Shown one piece after another: positions 1 to 6,900 of a stretch of DNA of 21,633 nt. The stretch's first letter is position 1. Every line of letters starts with the position of its first letter. Where the stretch lies: contig JAFTCZ010000005.1 in NCBI GenBank assembly GCA_017454425.1, positions 1-21,633 of the forward strand, in the 5' to 3' direction. A program made the translations under genes and the position numbers. The notes under the pieces are model-generated. The model had not been told where the DNA came from, ran no database searches, and worked only from the letters and a program-made list of their open reading frames with translations. This stretch comes from Clostridia bacterium (lineage in GTDB: Bacteria > Bacillota_A > Clostridia > Christensenellales > UBA1242).

Positions 1-851
1 GATATTTTGATGTCGCGATTGATATCTGGGCTGGTACTAATGTAGATATCTGCTTTTGTTGTGCTTATAAGTTTGTCAACAAATTGTCTGTCTTGCAATG
101 TAAGGTTGCCACCTTTTATGTGCACAAGGTTGTTTTGCACCATGCTTACATTTGGCGACATCATTTTTGGGTCGACATGTTTTTTTACACGGTCCGAGAT
201 TACACGACCATCTTTTAGTTCTATTATGCGGTCGGCATAAAGCTCGGCACTTTCGCGGTCGTGTGATACAACAATAACCAACTTGTCGTTTCCAAGTTTT
301 CGCAAGGTTTCAAATACTTGACGCCCTGTATTGCTGTCTAGCGCACCTGTTGGCTCGTCGGCCATTATTATTTGTGGCTCTTTTACAAGCGCACGCGCAA
401 TAGCAATACGCTGTTTTTGTCCACCAGATAGTTGGTTTGGCTTGCGGTCGCCATAACCAATTAAGTCGACAGTTTCAAGAATGTTATCTATGGTTGCCTT
501 GTCGGCTTTTTTGCCCTGCAATTCTAGTGCCAAGCCAATGTTTTGTGCAACGGTAAAATCGGGCAAAACATTATATTCCTGAAAAATAAAACCAATATAA
601 GTGTTTCGGTAAGCATCAAAATCTTTCTGCTTAAAATCTTTGCTAGATTTGCCATTTATGATTATTTCACCCTTGTCAAAACTATCTAGTCCACCCACGG
701 TGTTTAATACGGTAGATTTACCACTACCAGATTTACCAAGCAAAAATACCAAACCCTTGTCGCCCAAATTTAGCGAAATATCATCTAGAGCCACAACATC
801 ATCAGCATGCTTTGAATGATAAATTTTTGTTATGTTTTTTATCTCTAACAT
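1..851 (-). CDS. ABC transporter, ATP-binding domain, probably fused to permease (partial)
   Basis: This is the N-terminal part of a minus-strand gene whose 3' end lies beyond the left edge; about 283 residues are visible. It reads as an ABC ATPase of the MacB/LolD/BceA type: Walker [10 protein letters not shown] at residues 39-47, signature LSGGQ at 141-145, Walker B ending in DE at 165-166, a GALDSN D-loop and the H-loop histidine near 197. The frame stays open for about 70 residues past the usual end of such a domain. Related Firmicutes proteins continue from there into an FtsX-like permease, so a fused ATPase-permease is likely but cannot be confirmed here. The ATG at 851 follows a GGAGG Shine-Dalgarno. 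The substrate cannot be told; peptide export or antimicrobial-peptide detoxification is usual for the group. It is divergent from folD. Confidence 0.9.
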   Translation of the reverse strand, partial: MLEIKNITKIYHSKHADDVVALDDISLNLGDKGLVFLLGKSGSGKSTVLNTVGGLDSFDKGEIIINGKSSKDFKQKDFDAYRNTYIGFIFQEYNVLPDFTVAQNIGLALELQGKKADKATIDNILETVDLIGYGDRKPNQLSGGQKQRIAIARALVKEPQIIMADEPTGALDSNTGRQVFETLRKLGNDKLVIVVSHDRESAELYADRIIELKDGRVISDRVKKHVDPKMMSPNVSMVQNNLVHIKGGNLTLQDRQFVDKLISTTKADIYISTSPDINRDIKI

Positions 852-873
852 AGTTCCTCCAAATACTAATTTG

Positions 874-903
874 ATAATAGCATATGAATTGACCGCATGT
901 CAA
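874..903 (-). promoter_or_regulatory. Probable promoter of the ABC transporter gene, with overlapping palindrome
   Basis: On the minus strand there is a consensus -35 TTGACA (898-903), an 18-base spacer and an extended -10 TGC-TATTAT (hexamer 874-879), giving a short leader before the ATG at 851. The -35 sits in the inverted repeat TTGAC-N5-GTCAA (889-903), which could be an operator. The operator role is inference. Confidence 0.65.
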
Positions 904-994
904 CTTTTCAAATAACGAATAAATAATAATCTTGTATATTATTTTGTCAAAAAATTCTTGTAAAAACCGCCAAAATTAAAAATTGCAACAAGTA

Positions 995-1023
995 TTGCAA
1001 AATTTGCCCAGCTGTGATATAAT
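995..1023 (+). promoter_or_regulatory. folD promoter directing a leaderless transcript
   Basis: -35 TTGCAA (995-1000), a 17-base spacer and an extended -10 TGA-TATAAT (hexamer 1018-1023). Counting seven bases on from the last -10 base puts the start of transcription at 1030, which is the A of the folD ATG. No Shine-Dalgarno is present between the -10 and the ATG. Confidence 0.8.
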
Positions 1024-1029
1024 GTGCCT

Positions 1030-1956
1030 ATGGAAAAAATTGACGGAAAACAAATTGCTGACACAATAAAGCAAAGAATTGCACAGCGAATAAACGATGA
1101 TTATTTGGGTCAAGGCAAAAACAGCCCTTGTCTTGCTTGTGTTCTTGTGGGGGACGACCCAGCCAGCCAAACTTATGTGGCATCAAAAGAAAAAACATGT
1201 GCACAAATTGGCATGCGCTCGAGAGTGTACAAACTTGACAAACATTCAAGTTTTGGTGATGTCAAAAATGTTATTCAAAAACTAAACCAAGATGATGATA
1301 TATCGGGCATTTTGCTGCAACTTCCTTTGCCACAAAATTTAAGGCTTTATGAAGATGCACTTATTAATACAATTTTGCCAAGCAAAGATGTAGATAGTCT
1401 TACAAACGAAAACTTGGGCAAATTGTTTGCAGATAAAAGCGCAATAGCACCTTGCACTGCGTCAGGAATTATCAAACTTCTAAAAGAATACAACATAAAA
1501 ATTGCTGGCAAGCGTGTTACGGTTGTTGGACGAAGTTTGCTTGTAGGAAAAAGTGTTGCAATGCTTTTGCTTAAAGAAAACGCAACAGTGCAAATTTGCA
1601 CATCTCATACAAAAAATTTGGCTGATGAGACAAAACAAGCAGATATTTTGGTTGTGGCAATAGGCAAACCACAATACATAACGCAAGACATGGTAAAAGA
1701 TGGTGCGGTTGTCATTGATGTTGGTATCAACCGCGTACAAAAAACAGTTGTCGATAAAGATAGTGGGCAACAAGTACAAAAAAATGTACTAGTGGGTGAT
1801 GTAGATTATGAGAATGTAAAAGACAAATGCTCTTACATTACCCCTGTGCCGGGCGGAGTTGGGCCAATGACTATTGCCGAACTTATGCAAAACACCATCA
1901 CTTTGCACGAACAGCGCCAACAAGAGGATAATCAAGACTTGGCAAAAACTTTATAA
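1030..1956 (+). CDS. folD: Bifunctional methylenetetrahydrofolate dehydrogenase / methenyltetrahydrofolate cyclohydrolase
   Basis: FolD interconverts 5,10-methylene-, 5,10-methenyl- and 10-formyl-tetrahydrofolate in the cytoplasm, supplying one-carbon units for purines and formyl-Met-tRNA. The 308-residue length fits the family. Visible motifs are the catalytic YVASK segment (Tyr49, Lys53), LPLP, the DVD motif, the NAD(P)-binding VVGRSLLVGKS segment, GDVDYENV and the C-terminal PVPGGVGPMT signature. Some normally conserved positions differ: DVDS instead of DVDG, PCTASG instead of PCTPxG, and VGKS instead of VGKP. The overall match leaves little doubt. I prefer the ATG at 1030 to the GTG at 1024, because the GTG lies directly after the -10 box and would precede the predicted transcript start. 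The RNHCP gene follows 42 bases downstream and is probably cotranscribed. Confidence 0.95.
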   Translation: MEKIDGKQIADTIKQRIAQRINDDYLGQGKNSPCLACVLVGDDPASQTYVASKEKTCAQIGMRSRVYKLDKHSSFGDVKNVIQKLNQDDDISGILLQLPLPQNLRLYEDALINTILPSKDVDSLTNENLGKLFADKSAIAPCTASGIIKLLKEYNIKIAGKRVTVVGRSLLVGKSVAMLLLKENATVQICTSHTKNLADETKQADILVVAIGKPQYITQDMVKDGAVVIDVGINRVQKTVVDKDSGQQVQKNVLVGDVDYENVKDKCSYITPVPGGVGPMTIAELMQNTITLHEQRQQEDNQDLAKTL

Positions 1957-1984
1957 TACTATGCACAATATTATGCACAAAAAA
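1954..1984. repeat. 31-bp repeat, copy 1 (3' end of folD)
   Basis: The copy starts on the folD stop codon and contains the octamer TATGCACA twice with a 12-base period (1960 and 1972). It matches 28 of 31 positions with the copy that starts on the RNHCP stop codon at 2317. The two copies flank the RNHCP gene in direct orientation. Confidence 0.75.
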
Positions 1985-1998
1985 TAGAGAGGTAAAAA

Positions 1999-2319
1999 TT
2001 GGATTTTAAGAAAAATGATGAAGGATTTGTTTGCCAAAATTGTGGGCAAACCGTGCCACCACTTAAATATTCTTCACGCGACCATTGTACAAAATGTTTG
2101 TGCTCGGTTCATGTTGACAACATGCCGGGCGACAGGGCAAATGAATGTGGCGGGCTTCTTGTTCCCGTTGAAATTGAAACAAATTCACAAAAAGGATTCA
2201 TAATTGTATACAAATGTCAAAGTTGTGGTAAAATGCATCGCAACAAATCGGCACAAGATGATGATATTAACACAATTTACAAAGTTATGAATCGCACCTA
2301 CAACAAAGATAAATTTTAA
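1999..2319 (+). CDS. RNHCP domain-containing zinc-ribbon protein
   Basis: A 106-residue protein that fits the RNHCP domain family, whose function is unknown. Eight cysteines form zinc-ribbon-like sets: Cys12/Cys15 (CQNC), Cys30/Cys33/Cys35, Cys50 (ANECGG) and Cys73/Cys76 (CQSC). Family landmarks GFVCQNCG, HVDNMPGDRA and NKSAQDD are present; the name-giving RNHCP segment reads SRDHCTKC here. There is no signal peptide or membrane segment. Translation starts at TTG (1999): it is six bases behind a GAGAGG Shine-Dalgarno, and the next in-frame Met is at residue 42, inside the domain. It lies downstream of folD with no terminator between them, and the gene is bracketed by a direct repeat, as if duplicated or inserted as a cassette. 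Binding of zinc or RNA is a guess from the fold. Confidence 0.85.
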   Translation: MDFKKNDEGFVCQNCGQTVPPLKYSSRDHCTKCLCSVHVDNMPGDRANECGGLLVPVEIETNSQKGFIIVYKCQSCGKMHRNKSAQDDDINTIYKVMNRTYNKDKF

Positions 2320-2347
2320 TACTATGCACAGTGCTATGCACAAAAAA
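2317..2347. repeat. 31-bp repeat, copy 2 (3' end of RNHCP gene)
   Basis: Second copy of the repeat at 1954-1984. It again starts on the TAA stop codon of the preceding gene, with TATGCACA at 2323 and 2335 (12-base period), and runs into the following terminator. A further single TATGCACA lies at 2440. Confidence 0.75.
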
Positions 2348-2375
2348 AACACGACCTAGTGCCGTGTTTTTGTTA
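2345..2375 (+). terminator. Intrinsic terminator of folD-RNHCP unit
   Basis: An 8-bp stem AAAACACG / CGTGTTTT (2346-2353 with 2363-2370) with a 9-base loop, followed by a T-rich tract. The remaining sequence up to the next promoter (2376-2538) shows no gene or clear structure. Confidence 0.8.
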
Positions 2376-2528
2376 TTTTATTGCGGTTTTTTGCTGCATA
2401 CTATTCATTTTTATGCCATTAAGTTGTTTTTTTGTATATTATGCACATCAAAATTATAGGTGGTTAGGCATTGCTTAAATTATTAGGCCTGTTGATTTGC
2501 CAAACAGTAGTAAATAAGATTTACACTT

Positions 2529-2567
2529 GTCAATTTGTTTGACTGATGTCTAAGAAAATGTTATACT
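2529..2567 (+). promoter_or_regulatory. Promoter of the tetR-radical SAM operon with candidate operator
   Basis: -35 TTGACT (2539-2544), a 17-base spacer and an extended -10 TGT-TATACT (hexamer 2562-2567). The inverted repeat GTCAA-N5-TTGAC (2529-2543) ends inside the -35, a position typical of a self-repressing TetR site. The promoter is seen directly; the operator role is inferred. Confidence 0.7.
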
Positions 2568-2592
2568 AACAAAAACAAAAGGGGGCAAAATT

Positions 2593-3156
2593 ATGGTTGA
2601 GAGCAAGCAAGTGATGCGTACACGAAAATTGATTGCGCAAGCGCTTTTGCAATTGATGCAAACCGAAGATTTTGACAAAATAAAAGTTACGGATATTTGT
2701 GATTGTGCTATGATAACCCGTGCAACATTTTATAAATATTATGAAGACAAATTTCATCTTACCCGCAGCATAGTCGAAGAGTACAAAGAACGCATATTAG
2801 ACGAAGCACTTAAAGGTTTTGTCTATGATTCACCAAAAGAATTATATCTTGAAATTGCGCGTATTTTTTTTAATTTTGCCGAAAAACACAAAAATACAAT
2901 TTTGTCAATTATCAAGCATGGTTTTAACGAGCGCCTAAATATGTTAATACTTGAGATGATTGATAACTACATCGAAGATATTATTAAAGACCAATACCAC
3001 GACAAAACAAAAGTACCAATTCAAATTTTGTCAAAGTTTTTTACTGGTGGTTTTACAAGCCTTGCGATATACTTTTTGACTACAGATAAAAAGTACACCA
3101 AAGAGCAAATACTAGATTATTTAGATAAAATGTTAGATATTGGGGCGTTTGTATAA
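2593..3156 (+). CDS. TetR/AcrR-family transcriptional regulator
   Basis: A 187-residue DNA-binding regulator. The N-terminal region (about residues 8-60) is a typical TetR helix-turn-helix: RTRKLIAQALLQLM, then KIKVTDICDCAMITRATFYKYYEDK. The C-terminal ligand and dimer domain resembles the group whose first regulatory helix carries the YxxxI and FF motifs, as in DhaS-like regulators. The ATG follows a GGGGG Shine-Dalgarno. The stop codon overlaps the start of the radical SAM gene by one base (TAATG), so the two are translationally coupled. By analogy with other TetR proteins it probably represses its own operon through the palindrome at 2529-2543. The effector is unknown. Confidence 0.9.
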   Translation: MVESKQVMRTRKLIAQALLQLMQTEDFDKIKVTDICDCAMITRATFYKYYEDKFHLTRSIVEEYKERILDEALKGFVYDSPKELYLEIARIFFNFAEKHKNTILSIIKHGFNERLNMLILEMIDNYIEDIIKDQYHDKTKVPIQILSKFFTGGFTSLAIYFLTTDKKYTKEQILDYLDKMLDIGAFV

Positions 3157-4043
3157 TGAAAGATGTGTCTTTTTGTGAATTTTGTCCGCGCAAATGTCCT
3201 GTTGACCGAGTAAATAAACTTGGTTTTTGTGGTGCAAACAACAAAATTCTTATAAACAAAATAATGCTGCATTATTGGGAAGAGCCAATAATTTCGGGCA
3301 CCGAAAAAACACCCAAAAAAGGAAGTGGCGCAATATTTTTTGGTCACTGCAACCTAAAATGTGTATATTGCCAAAATTATGACATAAGTCATGGCAATTT
3401 TGGCAAATATTATTCTTCAAGACAGCTTGCAAATGTTTTTAAGAGGTTAGAAAAACAAGGCGCAACAAATATAAATTTAGTTACGCCAACGCATTACAGT
3501 TTGTACATCTTACAAGCCCTAAAAATTTACAAGCCCTCAATTCCTGTGGTGTGGAATACTGGTGGATACGAGTCACCAAAAGTTATCCACGCACTTAATG
3601 GATATGTGGATATCTTTTTAACAGATTTTAAGTATTTTGACGACAATTTGGCAATTAAGTATTCACATGCGCCAAATTATTATCAAACAGCCCTCAATGC
3701 CCTAAAGGCAATGAAAGAAGTTGTGCCAAAAGATGAAATAAAAAATGGGCTTATGCAAAAAGGCATTATTGTTAGACATCTTGTTTTGCCAAATCATACA
3801 GATGATTCTATCAAGGTGCTAAACACCATTAAAGAAGTGTTGGGCAAAAATACAATAATAAGTCTTATGAGCCAGTATGTGCCCGTTGGCAAAGCCAAGG
3901 ATTATCCCGAAATAAACCGCAGGCTTAAACCAGTAGAATACAAGATTGTTAAAAACCACATGTACAAACTTGGGCTAGATGGTTTTGTGCAAGAAATGGA
4001 TAGTGCCAGCACACAATATATACCAGATTTTGACACAAAATAA
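3156..4043 (+). CDS. Radical SAM protein, PflX-like (pyruvate formate-lyase activase related)
   Basis: A 295-residue cytoplasmic Fe-S enzyme. The radical SAM cluster motif CxxxCxxC is Cys65, Cys69, Cys72 (GHCNLKCVYCQNY). A second cysteine set lies at the N-terminus: Cys7, Cys10, Cys14 and Cys25 (CEFCPRKC... FCG), which could hold an extra cluster. WNTGGYES, DIFLTDFKY and SLMSQYVPVG match the PflX group (COG1313), distant relatives of pyruvate formate-lyase activating enzyme with no settled substrate. The gene overlaps the TetR gene by one base and is followed directly by a terminator, so the two form a closed two-gene operon. No glycyl-radical enzyme gene is nearby, so calling it a PFL activase is not justified. 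Confidence 0.9.
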   Translation: MKDVSFCEFCPRKCPVDRVNKLGFCGANNKILINKIMLHYWEEPIISGTEKTPKKGSGAIFFGHCNLKCVYCQNYDISHGNFGKYYSSRQLANVFKRLEKQGATNINLVTPTHYSLYILQALKIYKPSIPVVWNTGGYESPKVIHALNGYVDIFLTDFKYFDDNLAIKYSHAPNYYQTALNALKAMKEVVPKDEIKNGLMQKGIIVRHLVLPNHTDDSIKVLNTIKEVLGKNTIISLMSQYVPVGKAKDYPEINRRLKPVEYKIVKNHMYKLGLDGFVQEMDSASTQYIPDFDTK

Positions 4044-4066
4044 AAGATATGTGCATATCTTTTTTG
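4042..4066 (+). terminator. Intrinsic terminator of the tetR-radical SAM operon
   Basis: An 8-bp stem AAAAGATA / TATCTTTT around the loop TGTGCA, followed by more T residues. It overlaps the radical SAM stop codon. Confidence 0.85.
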
Positions 4067-4145
4067 TTTTAATTTGGCACATTTTGTCTAAATTTGCATA
4101 TATATTTTTATTGTGAAAAAGAATGATAAAACATAGTTTTTTTGT

Positions 4146-4173
4146 TTGACATTTTGGTGCATATTTTTATAAT
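4146..4173 (+). promoter_or_regulatory. Consensus promoter of the large lipoprotein gene
   Basis: Perfect -35 TTGACA (4146-4151) and perfect -10 TATAAT (4168-4173) with a 16-base spacer. Transcription should begin near 4180, giving a leader of about 80 bases that starts with the palindrome at 4185. A second TATAAT at 4235-4240 has no good -35. Confidence 0.8.
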
Positions 4174-4184
4174 TAAATTATATG

Positions 4185-4204
4185 CATTTGTTTATCAACA
4201 AATG
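4185..4204. repeat. Palindrome at the 5' end of the lipoprotein leader
   Basis: Perfect 8-base inverted arms CATTTGTT / AACAAATG around the centre TATC. It begins about five bases after the predicted transcription start, so it could be an operator or an mRNA-stabilising 5' hairpin. Sequence alone does not decide between them. Confidence 0.65.
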
Positions 4205-4260
4205 CCAAACAAGAATGATAAAAGGGCAAATGCTTATAATAAAAAAAAGGAGTGAAAATT

Positions 4261-6849
4261 ATGGAAAACAAAAAAGAAGGCACACCTTCGAAAGGAAAGT
4301 TAAAAAAATTTGGTGCCGCATTATGTGGTACTGTTTGCAGTGCTGTCATGTTGGTGGGTGGTGCTGCGTTGATGACGGGCTGTGACACAAATCCAGACAA
4401 TTTGCGTGGCAAATCAGCATACGAACTTTATCTAGACACAGTACCCGAGGGCGAAACCCCAATGACCCTTACCGAATGGCTTGCAAGCCTTAAGGGTGAC
4501 CGCGGTTTTCAGGGTGAAAACCCATACGACATGGCAATTCGTTTGGGCTTGTTTACGGGTACCGAAGAAGAGTTTTTGGCAAGTCTTAAGGGCGAACAAG
4601 GTGTAGGCATAAAAACACTTAAATATGCCGAAGACGAAACAGGTGCTTACATCTTAATTACTTACACCAACAACACAACACAAAAAATGTATATCAACCG
4701 CGTTGTTGCTTCGCAAGAAGATTTTATTGCAGCTTTGCAAGATGAAACAACCACAGCAATTAGTGTTGCGGGAGATGTTAGCATAAGTGAAGATGTTGAT
4801 TTGAGTGGAAAAGAAATTTATGTTGGTGGTAGCCTAACTTTTGATGGTGGTACAGGTGCAACCCCAACAAACATCAACCTAAGCAATGCAAACATCTCTC
4901 TTGAGGGTGGTGAATTAATTGTTTCAAACGCAAACTTGGTGGTCGAGTCAGGAAAAAGCCTAGAAATAACTGGTTCGGGTGGTGCCGAAATTTCAATAGA
5001 TGATGATTGCAGTCTTGTTGTTAAAGATGGCGCAGCAATGACAATTGAGGGCGCAACAATCAATTCAGACATTGCTGTGCAAGCAGATGCAACTGCAAAT
5101 GTCGAAATTAACAACTGTGTCATTAACGGAGACTTTTCTATCGAAACAACCGCCACACCTGTTAACAACCAATCAAACGGCAGTGCAAACATTAATGGCA
5201 TAATGTTATTGGGCCCAGATGATGCAAACACACAAACTGTTGGTTTGCTTCCTGCAATTGTATTAGAAAATGTATCATTCCAAGGTGATGTGACAATTAG
5301 TTCGGACCTAGATGTCAACCTCAAATCTTGTAACATTAATTCTTCAAAAACTATGACAGTTACAAAAGGTAACATTGTTCTTACCGGAATTAGTACACAA
5401 CTTCTTTCTTACCTTGCCCTATCTCCAGCCCAGGGCGCAACAGCAACTGTTGACATTTATGTTTCAGATGGCAATGGTCTTGAGGCTGCGGGCGCTTTTG
5501 ACAGCGAATTCAAAACAGTTTATCTTGCTGATGATATCAACGCAAGCACAATTAACATTGCAACAGACACCCTTGTTAATGGTCAAGGTTATGACATTAG
5601 GGTTAACTCTTTAACATGGAATGATGGCGTAACATTTAATGTAACAGATTTGGAAATTTACACCGGTGTAACAACCGAGGCTTATCTTAAATCTTTGTTA
5701 ACTCTTAATGCAACAGCAATTAATGTGCAATTAATTAATGACATTACACTTACCGAATCTTTGCAAGTTACACAAAACCTAAACATAGATGGTCAAAACT
5801 ACAAAATTTTGGGTGTGTTTGCTAATAACACAGCAATTAAGATAACAAAAGCAGTTGCTTTCCGTGCCATGAATTTGGAAATTGTTGGTGACAACGATTA
5901 TACTTATGCAAATTCTGCTGGCTGGTCTTGGGGAATTCAATATGTCAAAACTGGTGCAAAAGTTGAAATGCAAAACTGTACAATACGAGGCTATCGCTAT
6001 TGCCTTGGCACAAATTCATTAATTAATAATGCGGAAATAACTCTTGTTGGTTGTGAACTTTCTGGCTGGGCAGCAATTGCAACATATTCTAGTGGAAGTG
6101 TTTACAACATAACAGGCTCTATCCTTACAGGTACAAACGCATTTAATGGTACTTCAAACATATTTGGTACAATTACATTATGGGCAACAGTGTGGCAAGA
6201 TGCAAATGATGAGACTATCATTAATACTGCAGGTGCAAGCAACAACCAATTTAATATCGAAAATTCTACAATCAATGCGGTATCAAGTGGAGATACCAAC
6301 CAATCTGCAATAGCAGTTTATGGTAAGACTGGATATGGCGAAGTTGCACAAGCATCAAACAACACCTTCAAACTTAAGAATGTTACAATAACTCCAACAG
6401 GAACACACTCAAGTGGTATTTCTGATGTTGGTAAAAACAATATTTGGTTAGAGTATGATGACACAGAGCAAGATTATGTGGCATTTAGCACACAAGATGT
6501 AATTGTTTCTTGGGATAGTTATGCTGTTGAATGTGGGTTAGAGAATGGATTAAATTGGTACGGCAACTTGATTATTGCTGCTGGTGACCAAATTGATTTA
6601 ACAAGTGATGTAGTTTTGACAGGCGATGTTGTTTGCCGTTCTGCAACAGGCACATATCTATTAAACCTTAATGGTTACACAATAACTGGTGGACAAATTG
6701 AATTGTCTGCAATAAACCACAAGTTCAAAACTGACACCGACAATATCGAAGCATACTTCAAGAGTGGTGTGGCTGGATATGTTGTCACCAAAGAAGTTGT
6801 ACAAGAAGGCGACAACACATATTACACCTATTCATTAATAGCAGAATAA
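4261..6849 (+). CDS. Large surface lipoprotein with collagen-like repeats and predicted beta-helix
   Basis: An 862-residue protein. A basic N-terminus and hydrophobic stretch end in the lipobox LMTGC (Cys41), so it should be lipid-anchored on the outer face of the membrane. Residues of about 50-115 hold two related units (TLTEWLASLKGDRGFQG and EEEFLASLKGEQGVGI), the collagen-like spacer often seen in Clostridia surface proteins. The rest is rich in Asn, Thr, Val, Ile and Gly, with many short NITLxN-type strands (about residues 150-840), as in right-handed parallel beta-helix (pectate-lyase-like) folds. I recognise no catalytic motif, so adhesion or glycan binding is as likely as an enzyme. 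Start: the ATG at 4261 has a GGAG Shine-Dalgarno eight bases upstream; the GTG at 4252 overlaps that Shine-Dalgarno. It is a single-gene unit with its own promoter and terminator. Confidence 0.85.
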   Translation: MENKKEGTPSKGKLKKFGAALCGTVCSAVMLVGGAALMTGCDTNPDNLRGKSAYELYLDTVPEGETPMTLTEWLASLKGDRGFQGENPYDMAIRLGLFTGTEEEFLASLKGEQGVGIKTLKYAEDETGAYILITYTNNTTQKMYINRVVASQEDFIAALQDETTTAISVAGDVSISEDVDLSGKEIYVGGSLTFDGGTGATPTNINLSNANISLEGGELIVSNANLVVESGKSLEITGSGGAEISIDDDCSLVVKDGAAMTIEGATINSDIAVQADATANVEINNCVINGDFSIETTATPVNNQSNGSANINGIMLLGPDDANTQTVGLLPAIVLENVSFQGDVTISSDLDVNLKSCNINSSKTMTVTKGNIVLTGISTQLLSYLALSPAQGATATVDIYVSDGNGLEAAGAFDSEFKTVYLADDINASTINIATDTLVNGQGYDIRVNSLTWNDGVTFNVTDLEIYTGVTTEAYLKSLLTLNATAINVQLINDITLTESLQVTQNLNIDGQNYKILGVFANNTAIKITKAVAFRAMNLEIVGDNDYTYANSAGWSWGIQYVKTGAKVEMQNCTIRGYRYCLGTNSLINNAEITLVGCELSGWAAIATYSSGSVYNITGSILTGTNAFNGTSNIFGTITLWATVWQDANDETIINTAGASNNQFNIENSTINAVSSGDTNQSAIAVYGKTGYGEVAQASNNTFKLKNVTITPTGTHSSGISDVGKNNIWLEYDDTEQDYVAFSTQDVIVSWDSYAVECGLENGLNWYGNLIIAAGDQIDLTSDVVLTGDVVCRSATGTYLLNLNGYTITGGQIELSAINHKFKTDTDNIEAYFKSGVAGYVVTKEVVQEGDNTYYTYSLIAE

Positions 6850-6861
6850 TTGATAAAAAAT

Positions 6862-6890
6862 AAAAAGGCATACTAGATGTATGTCTTTTT
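6862..6890. terminator. Bidirectional intrinsic terminator
   Basis: A 12-bp stem with one G-U pair (6862-6873 with 6879-6890) and loop TAGAT. T runs follow on both strands, so it can serve both the lipoprotein gene (+) and the convergent ABC-F gene (-). Confidence 0.85.
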
Positions 6891-6900
6891 TGTTTATGTT

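Noticed and set aside
1024..1029. GTG at 1024 as folD start
   Set aside because: It directly follows the -10 TATAAT and would precede the predicted transcript start; the ATG at 1030 fits both promoter and family N-terminus.
1954..2347. CRISPR array in the repeated segment behind folD
   Set aside because: There are only two copies, with a gene between them and no spacer structure or cas genes.
3156..4043. True pyruvate formate-lyase activating enzyme
   Set aside because: The N-terminal cysteine set and PflX-type motifs, and the lack of a glycyl-radical enzyme gene, argue against it.
4252..4260. GTG at 4252 as start of the large lipoprotein
   Set aside because: Its G is the last base of the GGAG Shine-Dalgarno that serves the ATG at 4261.
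4818..5375. Open 185-codon frame on the minus strand
   Set aside because: It is a shadow of the beta-helix repeat region, without a Shine-Dalgarno or recognisable protein features.
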